Assembly (NCBI GenBank): GCA_018857735.1
Contig: JABMCL010002720.1
Span: forward strand, 712,501-776,500
Reading direction: 5' to 3'
Length of the DNA stretch: 64,000 nt
Origin: Alviniconcha marisindica
Lineage: Eukaryota; Mollusca; Gastropoda; Provannidae
A program made the position numbers and the translations under genes. Positions 24,436 through 36,721 of this stretch are shown piece by piece (the stretch's first letter is position 1; each line of letters opens with the position of its first letter). A model generated the notes under the pieces. The model did no database searches. It saw nothing but the letters and a program-made list of their open reading frames with translations, and had not been told where the DNA came from.

Positions 24436-24940
24436 AAGATGGCTCTTCGATTAGTTAGAAGGCCACTATTGAGTTATGATGGAGCATTAAAACCACCATG
24501 TTGATGACTGAATCAGTGATGGGTAATAATGAAGTTGTTCTGAGCACCAACCAGAAAGGCCTAGCAGGTTCAGGTTGACACTGACAAGGCAATTTGATTA
24601 TGTACAGTATTTAAAATGTATTAAGCACTCTGTATCCCATTGCTGTTGATTCTCATTCATTGATCATTTTATGAGTAGCAGTAGAGAATTGTGGAAACAA
24701 CTTTACCTTCGGTGCCGTCCAAGACAACAACAATGAACAATAGGAGAGTCATTATATATATGGTCCCGCCACATTTTGTTACTAATAATGTACTATAAAA
24801 TTGAAAGAATGATTATGAATACCCCTAAGTGATTACCGTTTAACAGCAAAGATATTTTATAGAGTATCTCTCTCTCTCTCCTTGTTACAAATGACTGCAA
24901 GAGTCATAAAACTTTAAACTTTTTTTTTAACAACAACAAA

Positions 24941-24954
24941 AATAAATAAATAAA
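24941..24954 (+). terminator. Polyadenylation signals, VHL
   Basis: Three overlapping AATAAA motifs about 770 bases past the VHL stop codon. Confidence 0.55.
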
Positions 24955-25039
24955 GAGGACAAAACTGTCAAAAGTCTTGTGTTCCCACTGAAGTTTGACT
25001 CCTCAACAAACCTCTGAACCAGTCTTAATCTTCACCATA

Positions 25040-25486
25040 TGCGATGGGTGAAAATTCACCCATAAATTCATTCAAAAATTCGTAATTTAGGAAAAGGCAA
25101 TTTCATGACTTTGTCAACTACTTTCTCCCCCTTGTGCTTGCAAAAGATTATGTACATTAATTTTGTGAAAAATATAATTTTAAAATAATAAAAACATACA
25201 TTATATTTAACGCACTGTACATCCTGGGTGAAAATCACCCATGTTTTCAAAGAAGAACACTGCAGGCCATACTTTGTGGGTGAATTTCACCAATAGGCAA
25301 TACCAGTGGTAGCTGAACTTGAGAACCAATGTGTCGGCAGGTGGCAGACAGGGACATAAACAATGGTGTCAAACTGGATCAGCTAAAACCATTGAATTTG
25401 GTTCGGAACCTCAGGCAGCCAGTGACTCCTCTTGACAGTTGATAACATACAGACATGTATACAAACACACATTCTCTCTGTCTGTG

Positions 25487-25536
<50 letters not shown>

Positions 25537-25940
25537 CTGTGGAAGATACACAGTGATTTGTACACAGTGCAACAGTAAACATCTTTACATAGTACTGGTT
25601 GTCCTTTATAAAGTGAGAAGAGTAAAGCACTTTCTTTGAGCGGCGTTATTGCAGAGTTCTGTTTGCCAATCTGGAGCTTTTGTGTTCATGCAAACCCAGT
25701 AATCATTAATGAATTTGATTTGTGAAAAAAATGTTCTTTGTTGTTCTTAAAAATCTATTGAATTTTCACCCATGAAGTATGCCACAGAAGTCTTACTATG
25801 GTAAAGTCATCAGTGAATTTTCACCCACCATGTACACAGTGAAAGTGTTATTATGTTAGAGTCGGGGTGAATTTTTACCCACTGCGTACATGGTGTAAGT
25901 GATCCTCTTATGAAGTAAGGGTGAATTTTCACCTACAACA
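25040..25940. repeat. Recurring inverted motif GGGTGAA-TT-TTCACCC in a degenerate tandem field
   Basis: At least seven near-palindromes of the form GGGTGAA(N1-3)TTCACCC occur at about 25046, 25228, 25278, 25765, 25816, 25865 and 25920. From 25750 on they are about 50-60 bp apart, with a spacer containing TATGCCACAGAAGTC-like or GTACA-like words. A (CT)n tract lies at 25487-25531. No gene is visible. Confidence 0.7.
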
Positions 25941-26149
25941 GACAGGAAGAAAGTTTTATAGTGACATACAGCGAAGGCTAAGCACCCCGTTTGGTTTTAC
26001 TAGGCTAGCTGTCTAATTAGGTTCAAATAGTGTGTATGGGTGCAGCGATGTGTGAGCGTGTCTGGTTGATGATAGTAGTGGTGTGTGTATGTAGGTTGGG
26101 TGAAGAGTATGGGTGTCCAGTGGAGGTGGGCAAGAGGGATTTTTTTGTT

Positions 26150-26460
26150 TTTTGTTGCCTGCATCACCCCTTTACACTTTACAATCTCCACTGGCAACCA
26201 AACAACAGCCAGATTCAAAACAAAATGGCTCTCACCTGCTTTTACATTGTCTCTGGTACTGCTCCTACATACCTCTCTGAGTTGCTTCATCTCTACTTCC
26301 CCTTCTTGCTCAGCCTTCAATACCCTGTGCTCCTGGGATGGGCAGGAGGATCCTAGTGGAGAGGTCCTTTAAATACATCAGACCTGTGATCTGGAACTCT
26401 CTTCCTCTCTTTATCTTGTCAAAACTGAAAACCAACCTCTTCTGCATACTGATTTGTCAT
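26150..26460 (+). mobile_element. Decayed non-LTR retrotransposon reverse-transcriptase tail
   Basis: Across frames it reads NLHWQPNNSQIQNKMALTCF, then GTAPTYLSELLHLYFP, and later RPVIWNSLPLF. This order is the usual C-terminal end of CR1/L2-type reverse transcriptases (LHWLPV...APxYLxxL...LWNSLP). Frameshifts and missing upstream domains show it is dead. Confidence 0.7.
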
Positions 26461-26510
26461 TTTCTGTTCTTCTCAGTTTACCAACCCATCACCAGTAATG
26501 CATGAATTTG

Positions 26511-26524
26511 GTGTGTGTGTGTGT

Positions 26525-26592
<68 letters not shown>
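26511..26592. repeat. (GT)n microsatellite
   Basis: About 80 bases of nearly pure GT, followed by a short GA tract. Confidence 0.95.
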
Positions 26593-26593
<1 letters not shown>

Positions 26594-26814
26594 AGAGAGA
26601 GAGACAGAGAGAGAATAAGCATATCCATAGGCCTTTGTAAGTACTCCAAGCTCTTGGAGTCTTATGAGATGGGGCAGCATAAATGATCTATTATTATTAT
26701 ATAGCAATACTTCAAATAAGTGATGCTGACACTGCTCAGTTTGATTCCTGTTTTGTATTTCATGTTTCAGCTTGTCGTCATCTTTTTTGTTTCTGAAATT
26801 ATGACGTGTTCAAA

Positions 26815-27115
26815 TTACCTGTTGTTCTAATCTAACCTTGAAATATATTTAATGTATCAGAGAAAATATCTACAGATATATGTACAATGCATTACATGTA
26901 AGAAAGCATTACTTGTTGTTCTAACCTTGAAATATATAATGTATTTAATGTATCAGAGAAAATGTCTACAGATATATATATATACACATACAATACGTTA
27001 CATGTAAGAAAGCATTACCTGTTGTTCTAACCTTCAAATATAATGTATTTAATGTATCAGAGAAAATGTCTACAAATATATACATGTACAATGCATTACA
27101 CGTAAGGAAGTGAAT
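26815..27115. repeat. Tandem repeat, about 95 bp, three copies
   Basis: Three copies share ACCTGTTGTTCTAACCTTGA-like starts, AATGTATCAGAGAAAAT and CATTACATGTAAGAAAGC. No coding content. Confidence 0.85.
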
Positions 27116-27119
27116 GTGT

Positions 27120-30100
27120 AATAGGCTACTTAAAAATGTATATAAAAAAGTAAATTTTATACTTGTTTGTCCCAGTGGGGGCAGCGCTGCCGTTATCATC
27201 ATAGCACTTTGGCAGCTTCAGCCTATCAGAATCTTAAGATCAATATGATATTCCATTTAAAAAACCCAAACAGAAAACACTGTTTGCCTCAGAGAAAAGG
27301 ACTGGTGAATTTTGAACAAAACCATTAAATAAATAATGGTGTGCGCTCATTGATGACGAGAGGTATCGGATGCAATCAGGTGATGCAAATTACACTGATA
27401 TCTAAATGCTGAAATCATACTTGACTCAGTGCCACATGGTGCTCAGCTCAAAAGCCTGGGAATATACAGGAGATGGGGCTTAAAACTCAGCCTGGAACCC
27501 GCTATGACAGTATGGGTCTATATGACCCAGATTGAAAGTTTTGCCTCCTGTCTTTGAGAAACACCAGCTTAAACAGTGCTCAGTCTTCCCGTACCAAGCA
27601 TGATTAACTCATGAATCCTATTCGCGGGATTTCTTTGGAATTTTGCCAGGGCATTTTCTTGTTGCCTTGGCTTGGGTTCTCCAGGTTTAATGCACAGAGT
27701 TATGGACCGTTTTGCTTGAGCTAGGTTCCAGGATTAAAGCTAGGCTGGGATGTGCAGAAATGCTGATGATTACTGATGTTTGGATCTTGTCATTTTAAAG
27801 CATTCACTTCTTGAAGTTGAGTACGTCATGAAGCACCTGCCAAAAATATATCTGTCCAGGTGTAAATGAAATGAATGACCAACTGAGATGATACATTACT
27901 GTTTTTGACTTGACTGTGTTTGCTGCTGACCGTGTGGACACTCCAAGTCCAAGCCTCACTTTCCGGTGCCTGGTTGGTGGATGTCGCACCGATGACTGGA
28001 GTTTGGACCTTGTTGTGTCCACAACTGTCAGCTAGCTTTTTCATTGTGATATGGCAGCTTGCGTTTTTAACTGGTGTGGAAGCATTTTGAACCTGTGATT
28101 CATCCTGGGGTGAATCAGTGTGGTTGATGGGACTGTAAAACCCAGTAACTAAACAACTAGCAACACTGGTCATTGCACAGTTATTTTTTTAATTTGAAAC
28201 CATTTGACTTTGAGCAGTTGACAGCAGCGGTGATGGTTTACACTGATCATAGGCCAAATGTTTTTGTTATGTGCATTATGCTGGTTTGGAGTAGGCCAAC
28301 TACCACTAATAAGCCCCTGAAGGGTGGATGGGGATGTCTAATGTTACCCCATCTGGAATCTCAGGGCTTCATGTGAATCCCCCTTTCCTATCTCCTCTCT
28401 TGTTTTTCTGTCTTAAGTCCATTTTTGCTCTTTCTGTCTTGTTATTTTTCTGTGAATGGTCCATTCTCCTTACTTCTTCCCAATGTTTTTCATTAAGAGT
28501 TAGTGTTTTTTTGTATGGCTTTTGTTGAGCATTTAGGATACTGGAGTCGGCAGGTGGTATCATATGACACTGGTATTTTCCACTATGCATTTATGTTTTT
28601 TAGAACTTTTTAATGTTTCTGTCCATGCTTTTTTTCTTTTCTTTTTTAATCTGGTGTCAGTATTAGATGGAATAGTTGACAATACCAATCAATCTATTTT
28701 AACAGGGCTAATAGTGAAAGGATTAACTGTTCAGAAATTGTGTTGGGTGTTTGTATTTGTATGTTTTATGTTTGTGCAGGGACTGGTTTTGTGGAGAAGA
28801 GTTTTGAAATGTGTATTTGCTTATAATAGTTTGCAAAAAGTTTGATTGTCCCAAGGTGACCCTGTGTGGTTGACAGTATGTTAAAATCCAATTACTAACT
28901 ATGCAGTAATAAAGGGTTAATGCAATGGTATAAAGATATAACTTTTTGTTGTTGTAGAATTGTGTTTATCATGCTTGTGTGTGTGTAATTGTGAACTGTA
29001 CATCTGTAGTGTTAATTTTTGCCTCTCTTTCACACACGCGCACACAAACATACACAGCCACTGTAAAGATGATACAATTTTACTGTTTGCTGCTTTAATT
29101 AGTGTTGCCAGCTGTTAATCACAATTGATTGGGGGGGGGGGGGGGGGGGGGTCCAGTGGAGTGTGTACTGTAAGTGTGGTTGCTGAAAATCCCAGGGGGT
29201 GACAGTGCAAGTCCACAGTGCCACAACCATCACTAACCATACCAGAAACCTTAATTATGACTGGTACACATACAGAAGACAAAAGTGAGGGTTAGCAGCA
29301 TTAGCACAGCTATGCCAACAAACAGCCACCTTAGCATACCACTAAGTTTCAGTATGACTGATCTGCCTCAGGCCCCAGCTTAGTGCATCACGTACACATT
29401 CTTGTGAAAAATGACTAACACTGTTACTCCTGCATTCACTGATTCAGTGTTAAGATTTCCATCAGTCACACAGGGCTATGTGTACTGAAGCCAGTATGGG
29501 TCATTCCATGAAGCAGTTGACTGTGATATACCCCACAGAGCACAAGAATATTTCATTCATATCTGTGGATACACCCTGGATGGGGAAAACAGGGGGTGCA
29601 CATTTTTTTGTGGAAAAATGACATTTGGAAAGTTTCAGAATTTCGAGATAATGTTAACAGACAATCCGCAGGAGGAATTCAGAAGAAAAAACAGAAAAAA
29701 AGAAAAGAAAAAAAAACTGGAACCTGAACCAGGTCCAGGAATGGTTTCAAGTTCAATCAAATTTCATATTGTAATATTTATTATTAGCAAATAACAGTAC
29801 GTTTTTGTTGTCTTTGTCTCATAGCTGCAGGGACATCTATAGTCATCATGACATTTAGCAGATGAAATGCTGTCTGACACTGTAAAACTGTTCAAACTGT
29901 GTGTAGATGAGCAGTAACTTGGTCCTGAAGAGAAAATGCTAAGTTTGGGAATTCTGAAGTAAAATTCCTGTATTAACCCTGCAATTAGGACAACTGCCAG
30001 CTTCTGAAATTACAGTGGAACCCTCCAAACACTAACTCCCTTCACTGAATTCAAGAAGTTGCAGGTTTGAACCTCAGTTCTGGCTGTAACCTCCATCATT

Positions 30101-31040
30101 TCAGTCTGGAGTGCTGGTTCTGGTAACCAGTCATGCTTATTACATACAAACACCTGTGGTCCCATGCATATGCAAAAAAGACTTGTCTGCAGCAAAAACA
30201 AGAAAAATGCTGATCAGGCAAAATTTTGTTCTGTGGAATCCCTCTCTTAAGACCCCTCTAAAAGAAAGAAGCAAAAGCGGTCTGGTCACTGACTCATATA
30301 TATATACATGCAGATCTGCAAAAAAGCTTTCAACAAAAGTGGTCATGGCCTTCCTTGGTCATGCTCACAAGCTTGAATACGCCAAAATATGCAAAAATGC
30401 TTTCAACAAAAGACGTCTTAAAACAGGGGTGGTCTTTTACCTAGGACTGAATTAATGCTGTCTGCAGGCAAAATGGTGTGACTGTTGCAGGGATGGCAGG
30501 CATGTGCCTGGTACAGTTTCTGTGTGGCTAGTTCTTCTTGGGTTGGAGTGGCAGTAGAACTAGAGTTGTAAGTGATGGATGTCTTTCGCCTTTCAGCTAT
30601 ACTCTGGTTGATGGAGATACATGCAGAAATATTTTCAACTGTGAAAAGATTCTGAATAAAACCTGAAAGCAATCTGTGTTACAAACAGTTCAGTTCCGTT
30701 CAAGGTGGTATCTATGTGCTTGGAAAAGCCCATATACACTCCAACCCGTCTCTCAGAAGTTTCCCCAGTGTTAATTTGAAACGGTTCCAATGTTCATCTG
30801 ATTGACAATGGCCCTCTCTCGTCCTTGTTACAAACAATCCTGCCTGACAGGTAAAAACCATATGAGCATCCCAAAGAGGAAAATCCCTTTGAGGACACCA
30901 CTGTCAAGGTATGTGAATCACTGCAGTTACCATGTATACCCTTTGACTGAAGAGGCAAGATGACAGAGTGAAGGAGTGAATCAGTTGGATGCAGAGGTGA
31001 TTCAAGTTGTGGACGTTTGAAAAAAAAGAGGTCCAATATG
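27120..31040. other. Intergenic region with no recognised gene
   Basis: Both strands were read; short open frames have no recognisable domains. It holds a dispersed repeat (28310-28410), a 21-base poly-G tract (29131-29151) and AT-rich sequence. The right end may include RLIG1 3'UTR. Confidence 0.5.
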
Positions 31041-31049
31041 TCTTTCCTA

Positions 31050-31640
31050 GACACCCTGCTATCAGCTGTGATGAAACAGGGAGACTAGGTTGCACAGCTT
31101 GTCGGCCTGACATCCATCTACTGAGGCCAGGAGAGAGAACTGTAACTTGGCGTACATGTCATCTTCACTAGACATTCTGCTATCTGCTGTGAGCAAACAG
31201 GGAGACTAGGTTGCACAGCTTGTCGGCCTGACATCCATCTACTGAGGCCAGGAGAAAGAACTGTGACTTGGCGTACATGTCATCTTCACTAGACATTCTG
31301 CTATCTGCTGTGAGCAAACAGAGAGACTAGGTTGCACAGCTTGTCGGCCTGACATCCATCTACTGAGGCCAGGAGAGAGAACTGTAACTTGGCGTACATG
31401 TCATCTTCACTAGACATTCTGCTATCTGCTGTGAGCAAACAGGGAGACTAGGTTGCACAGCTTGTCGGCCTGACATCCATCTACTGAGGCCAGGAGAAAG
31501 AACTGTGACTTGGCGTACATGTCATCTTCACTAGACATTCTGCTATCTGCTGTGAGCAAACAGAGAGACTAGGTTGCACAGCTTGTCGGCCTGACATCCA
31601 TCTACTGAGGCCAGGAGAGAGAACTGTGACTTGGTGTCCA
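31050..31640 (-). repeat. Five 121-bp copies of the RLIG1 terminal exon end
   Basis: The word CTTGTCGGCCTGACATCCAT occurs at 31098, 31219, 31340, 31461 and 31582, spacing exactly 121. The copy at 31582 is inside the last RLIG1 coding exon; the other four lie beyond its stop codon at 31543. Copies 2 and 4 share variants (GAGAAAG) and 3 and 5 share others (AGAGAGAC), suggesting a 242-bp higher-order step. Confidence 0.93.
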
Positions 31641-31817
31641 TGTCGAAACCAAACACAGCAGAATTAACGTCAATTTTCACTGGTTGCTGGGACAGGCGAG
31701 GCTCTTTGATTGGCCAGGGCAGGTTGAGGTGGTGACGATGAAGCTGAAAAATGAGTGCTCACATCATGTGACTGGCAAATTTAACTTTACACATGTATGC
31801 AGATGTGCACAAGCACG

Positions 31818-31854
<37 letters not shown>

Positions 31855-34633
31855 AGAATATGCACATTCACACATGCTGATACACACACACACTGACTGA
31901 CAAATGTGGATTTACACATATGCACATTCATACCCTGATACACGCACATAGACATGCTCTGTCTCACATACTAGCGACACGCACACCCTCTCACCCACAA
32001 ATGCATTCGTATACGTACGTTACATATGTTCTCTCCCTCACACATGATGCATACATGTATACATACATCGTAGGCGTTTTGTAGGAATCAGTCTAGCCAA
32101 CCAGGCAGGTCTTGAAAAAGCCCCACAATGGGTGAAAATTTGGAGTAAAAGTTTTCAAACCAAGACATGCTTGGACTCTCTCTCTCTCTACATGCACACC
32201 AACGCACATGTGTGGACACACTCTCTCATATACACTGGCACCAAACACACAATGTATGCCCACCTGTGCACATGTATACAGGTTCTTTCACATACATACA
32301 CACTTTCTGTCACACATTCAGCCAAGGGTGCAACAGCAATTGCATGTGTGTTCACGCCATACAGAACTGAAGTTCAGTGGTGCAGAATTCACATGAGTGT
32401 TGACAACGCAAAATCAAGGACAACACATGCTTTCACCTCCAAGTGCTTTTTCTTCTTTCTCTATACTGGCAGACACAAAAGACTCATAACATTAAATAAA
32501 CTTAGTCCTTCCAATTTCACTTTCACAATGGGGACTGTTCTGAAAGTAACACAACTTATTAGGCATAACTGCTTTCAAATATTTTTCATCACCTTCCTTT
32601 ATGTTAAAGTTTGTGACCTTGACTTTAGGTTTCATTTGGAAATGCTTCACACTTAGTTCTTAAATTTTAGTTTTATTTGTAAACAATTTATTCAGAAATA
32701 TTCACCCTGATGACTTCCAGAAATAACGGGCAAAGATAATTTGACAGTGTTTTCTTACTCCAGGAGAGTGAAGTCCCCTGAATGGAGGCAGCAGTGGAGA
32801 AGAGCCAATCTGTGACAGTTTTAGATCTTCAGGCATGAACCTGTTATAATTTATACTAGACTACCAGCTGGGGGAACCTACTATCTGATCCGATTGTTCC
32901 CCATGAACAGTGAGTGCACTGTCATGCTAACACACACATCAACACCAGCGCACCCCCTCCTCATCTGAATCAACCCATTTGTACAGCCCTGCAGTCTTGA
33001 CAGTACCTTGTACAGTGCCCCAGAGGGGCAGTGCCAGACAACCCCCTCCACTGTATGCTGGCTGCCATCATCTCCTGCCCCCTCCTTGAACCACTGGCGC
33101 AGAGCCGAGCCAGCAAAGGGTGACGGACAAACAACAGGCAGTGAACCGTGAACCACCAAGACATGCAAGGGGTCCTGCTTGCTTCCAACACCTGGTGTTA
33201 AAAAAAGAAGAAAAAGGATGACAGTAATTCTGAACCATATTTCTGAGCACCTTGTCTTAAAGTGGACCTTAGGCTCTGTGTTGTGTGTAAAAATCTTAAA
33301 GTGGACCTTAGGCTTTGTGTTGTGTGTAAAAATCTTAAAGTGGACCTTAGGCTTTGTGTTGTGTGTAAAAATCTTAAAGTGGACCTTAGGCTCTGTGTTG
33401 TGTGTAAGAATCTTAAAGTGGACCTTAAGATCCATGTTGTGTGGCAGAATCTTAAAATGGACCTTAGGATCCATATTGTGTGGTAGAATCTTAAAGCGGC
33501 TCTGTGTTGTGCGACAGAATCTTAATGTGGACCTTAAGATGTGTGTTGTGTGGCAGAATCTGTTATGTGGTCAGATCCATTAGTTTCTACCCCCCCCCCC
33601 CCCCCCCAATCCCTGGGTGGGAGGTACTTTGATAACCTAGCCGTGTCTGTCTGTCATAGCTGTCAACCCCTTTTGGGAGTAAACCTTAGTCCAGAGTTTG
33701 TGAACCTGTATTTCCCTTATACAGGCCAGTGTCTTTTGTTTTTTCACTGTGGCAGTGGCATTTTGAATTCCAACTGACATATGTGGCAGTGGAAAGAAGA
33801 AGCAATGTTGTGTAAAATACACACACGACTTCAAATTTCACTTCCAGCAAGATTTCTTAGCCTATACTAGGCTATTGCACTAGGCCAGTCAGTGTGCATT
33901 TGGCGATGGCATGTGTCGGCTGCTCGTTCAACAGTTTTGTAATCTTTTTGCTCAGTTTAAAACAACAAAATCTCATGAAAATTATGTTTTCCTGTATCCA
34001 TTTTCCAATACGGCCATACCCCCCTAAAATAATGGAGAAAAAAACACGTATTTTATACTGGTAAACTGTATGGGTTGACAGGTATGGTCTGTTCATCTGC
34101 CCAACTGTCTACCTTTTGTCCAAATAACACCTTCTAAGCTGTTGCACAATTTGCAACTAAAGGTGAGTTTTTTAATGTATCATTTGTTACTATCATTGTT
34201 CCTAATTTTTGGTCCAAGTACCCACCATAAGGATTTCCATTAATATTTGTTCCAATCAGTTCACACGTTTTGCCACACAGTTCTGACAAAGGGCGACATT
34301 TGACCACCAGTTCGCCACTGCTCTCGCCAGGGGTCAGCACCAGACAGAGGCTAAGGTCAAGGTCCACTGAAGCAAGATGCCAGCAGTACTGTCGCAGATT
34401 CTTTTGCAGAGGAATCCAGCCTGTGCATACAAAATTAAAATTGTTTAGAATACACATTCCCATGTACATTATGATCAGGGTGATTGCTATGGTGTGACTG
34501 CGCTGGTAAGATAAATGTTTATTCTGTTGATTCATGGCCGGCTATTCATTTATTTGTAATAAGGAGATAGGCAGCTCCATGCAGCTCATCAGTTTAAATA
34601 ATGACCAAATTTAACATCACTGCATGAGGTTTG

Positions 34634-34688
<55 letters not shown>

Positions 34689-36442
34689 CACAGAGAGAGA
34701 GAGAGTGTGTGTATGTGTGTGGTTTTAAATATAAAATTACCAGAAGCATTCATGATCATCTGAATGTACGATGTAACGGTGGCACAAAGCCTTGAACTGA
34801 AATGGAAAAGAACCTGTAGAGGAACAAAATGTTCATTTTGTCTTTCTGACCCCTGAACACACCTGGTGTGTGACCCAGTTTATCTGGTTGAGGGACACCA
34901 TTGACAACCTCAACACCAGAGGCAGGAATCCACGTGGCTGGCACCTCCTGAAAACAACAAGGGGTAGGGGCAGAGTGGATCAAATCAGAAAGTGTGGTGA
35001 GGACTAAACAGCTTTCAGCTTGAACTAGGTGTGATCAACTTACAGACCCGTCTTCATCCCTCTCCCACTGACTGACTGGAAACCAAACTACGTTTGTATG
35101 TGGGCAAGTGTGTATAAATGGATAACATTAACAGCATTGTGTAAATTACAAGATTACTATGTACCATTTTATTATGTGTGTTTACAACAAATCTTCTTTG
35201 TGTTTAAAAAAAATGCAGTATGTGCTATTGTCAACTCTGACGTGGTATATGTTCAGCCACAAATTTAACTTGTCTGATGAGATAATAAAGTAATCTTGAA
35301 TCTTGAAGGGGAACTGAATGAAAGACACAGGTTGGCCTGAGAATATGCAAATATTTCCATCTGAAGGCTTCATTTCTTTTTGTATGAAAAGTTAATGTTC
35401 TATACAAATGAAGTACCTTTATAAAAATACCTATTCAACTTTCAGCTGTTCAAGGTACCACCGAGTTGTTTTGCTCTTTACCAATAAAGAGCAGAACAAA
35501 GGTAAATGTTGGCCCATGATGTCCCCCACCCTTTTGCCACACATCAGCCTTGTTTCAAGTTGTCCAAATCAAAACTGCTGGTTGCAAAATGGCAGCACTT
35601 ATGGTTGTGTTTGTTTTTTTGTTTTTGTTTTTTGGCAACCGTCAAATGTCAGGTTTTAACAAAAAGGATGAGAAATCAAGTGAATAATGGCAGTGTGAAT
35701 TTTCTTCTTCTTTTTTCTTCAGTTCATATCTAACAGCAATAGGGCCACTGCTGTACTCTCTGCTAGTCATTTGTCAGTGAACCTTAAAATCTTTCTGAAA
35801 GTCCCAGCTCATTGTAGGAGGGTCCTCGCTTTGTCCAGACTCTCTCCATGCCTTGAGCTTTGTCTGGTGACGATGAAATTTCCTCTCCCCTGCCCTGCTT
35901 GGCCTTCTGTCCAGTCTTGCCCACAGCCATGGCACACCTGAACACCAGTCTCAAAATGATAGTAAGATGAACACTGTAACAGAGAGGGGGTGGGGGGGGG
36001 GGGGGGGAGGAGGGAGAGAGGAGCAAGGAGAGGGAGGGAGGGACAGAGAGAGGCAGAGACAGAGGGAGGGAGGGAGGGAGGGAGGGAGGGAGGGAGGGAG
36101 AGACAGACAGACAGAGGGAGAGAGGGGGAGAGAGAGAGAGAGAGAGGGGGAGGGGGAGAGAGACTCAGAGAGAGAGAGAGAGAGAGAGATCTTACTGATA
36201 GTGATACACATTCTGTTGCAGCTTGTTCAACTTCTTGTATGCTCTGTCATAAGCACCCCCCACCCCACTCACACATGCATGCATGTGTACCTATGCTGTT
36301 CCTGCTTGTTTAACTTGTTGAATAATCTTTCATCCCCCCCCCCCCCCCCCCAACACACACACATGCTCACTCACACATCAGTTACACCCTTATGCAAGTA
36401 CACACACACAAACCTGCAACCATGTACATACATAAGAACACA

Positions 36443-36504
<62 letters not shown>

Positions 36505-36716
36505 ATACCTTGATATTCCTGTACCAGGCAGCAAGTTCCATCTACTTTCTCAGTGGCAAGGGCAGAGTCTATGTCAAGGGGGGTGACCTCAGGATTCAGC
36601 GTGTCAGATGCTGTGACCATGAACTGCTGGTTGGCTCTTTTGCTGGATGGTGTGTTTTGAACACCAGTCACAAACACACATGGCATTTTGCGCTGTACTG
36701 CAATGTATTTGGCCAT
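31543..36716 (-). CDS. RLIG1: RNA 5'-3' ligase, RLIG1 (C12orf29) family
   Basis: Six coding exons: 36716-36509, 35937-35783, 34947-34863, 34420-34226, 33191-33007, 31743-31543. Phases chain (1,0,1,1,0) to 342 aa; human RLIG1 is 325 aa. The start ATG follows an acceptor at 36722, so a 5'UTR exon lies upstream. The N-terminus VQRKMPCVFVTGVQ leads to TEKVDGTCC, with the adenylated lysine at residue 57, as in the human enzyme. Next come WLWARLDRRPSRAGERKF, CELIGTNINGNPYG, VEGVVWHCPSGALYK (motif IV/V region, 262-276) and LHRHHLNLPWPI. Family knowledge: ATP-dependent sealing of RNA ends with 5' phosphate and 3' hydroxyl. The last exon overlaps the first unit of a 121-bp array. The exon 2 donor (AAG|GTTCAC) is weak in context. 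Confidence 0.94.
31820..31851. repeat. (AC)n microsatellite
   Basis: A short pure AC tract in RLIG1 intron 5. The rest of 31744-33006 is AC-rich, low in complexity, and shows no gene. Confidence 0.9.
33255..33560. repeat. 39-bp minisatellite in RLIG1 intron 4
   Basis: About eight units of AATCTTAAAGTGGACCTTAG plus GTTGTGTGTAA-type sequence, sitting 60 bases upstream of the exon 5 acceptor. The period of 39 keeps frame, so both strands show repetitive open frames that are not genes. I could not derive the unit from an RLIG1 exon. Confidence 0.92.
34638..34687. repeat. (GT)n microsatellite
   Basis: A pure GT tract in RLIG1 intron 3, followed by a short GA tract. Confidence 0.95.
35982..36190. 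repeat. 200-bp polypurine tract
   Basis: Almost uninterrupted G/A on the plus strand, including G runs and eight tandem GAGG units near 36064-36100. It lies in RLIG1 intron 1, so the nascent RNA is polypyrimidine. It ends 45 bases upstream of the exon 2 acceptor at 35938. Confidence 0.9.
36443..36502. repeat. (CA)n microsatellite abutting the RLIG1 exon 1 donor
   Basis: A CA tract that begins 6 bases past the GTATCA donor of RLIG1 coding exon 1 in transcript sense. A poly-C tract lies at 36334-36351. Confidence 0.93.
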
Positions 36717-36721
36717 GGTGT

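Noticed and set aside
33179..33583. Repeat protein with LKWTLGFVLCVK units
   Set aside because: A 39-bp minisatellite in an RLIG1 intron; period divisible by three keeps it open by accident.
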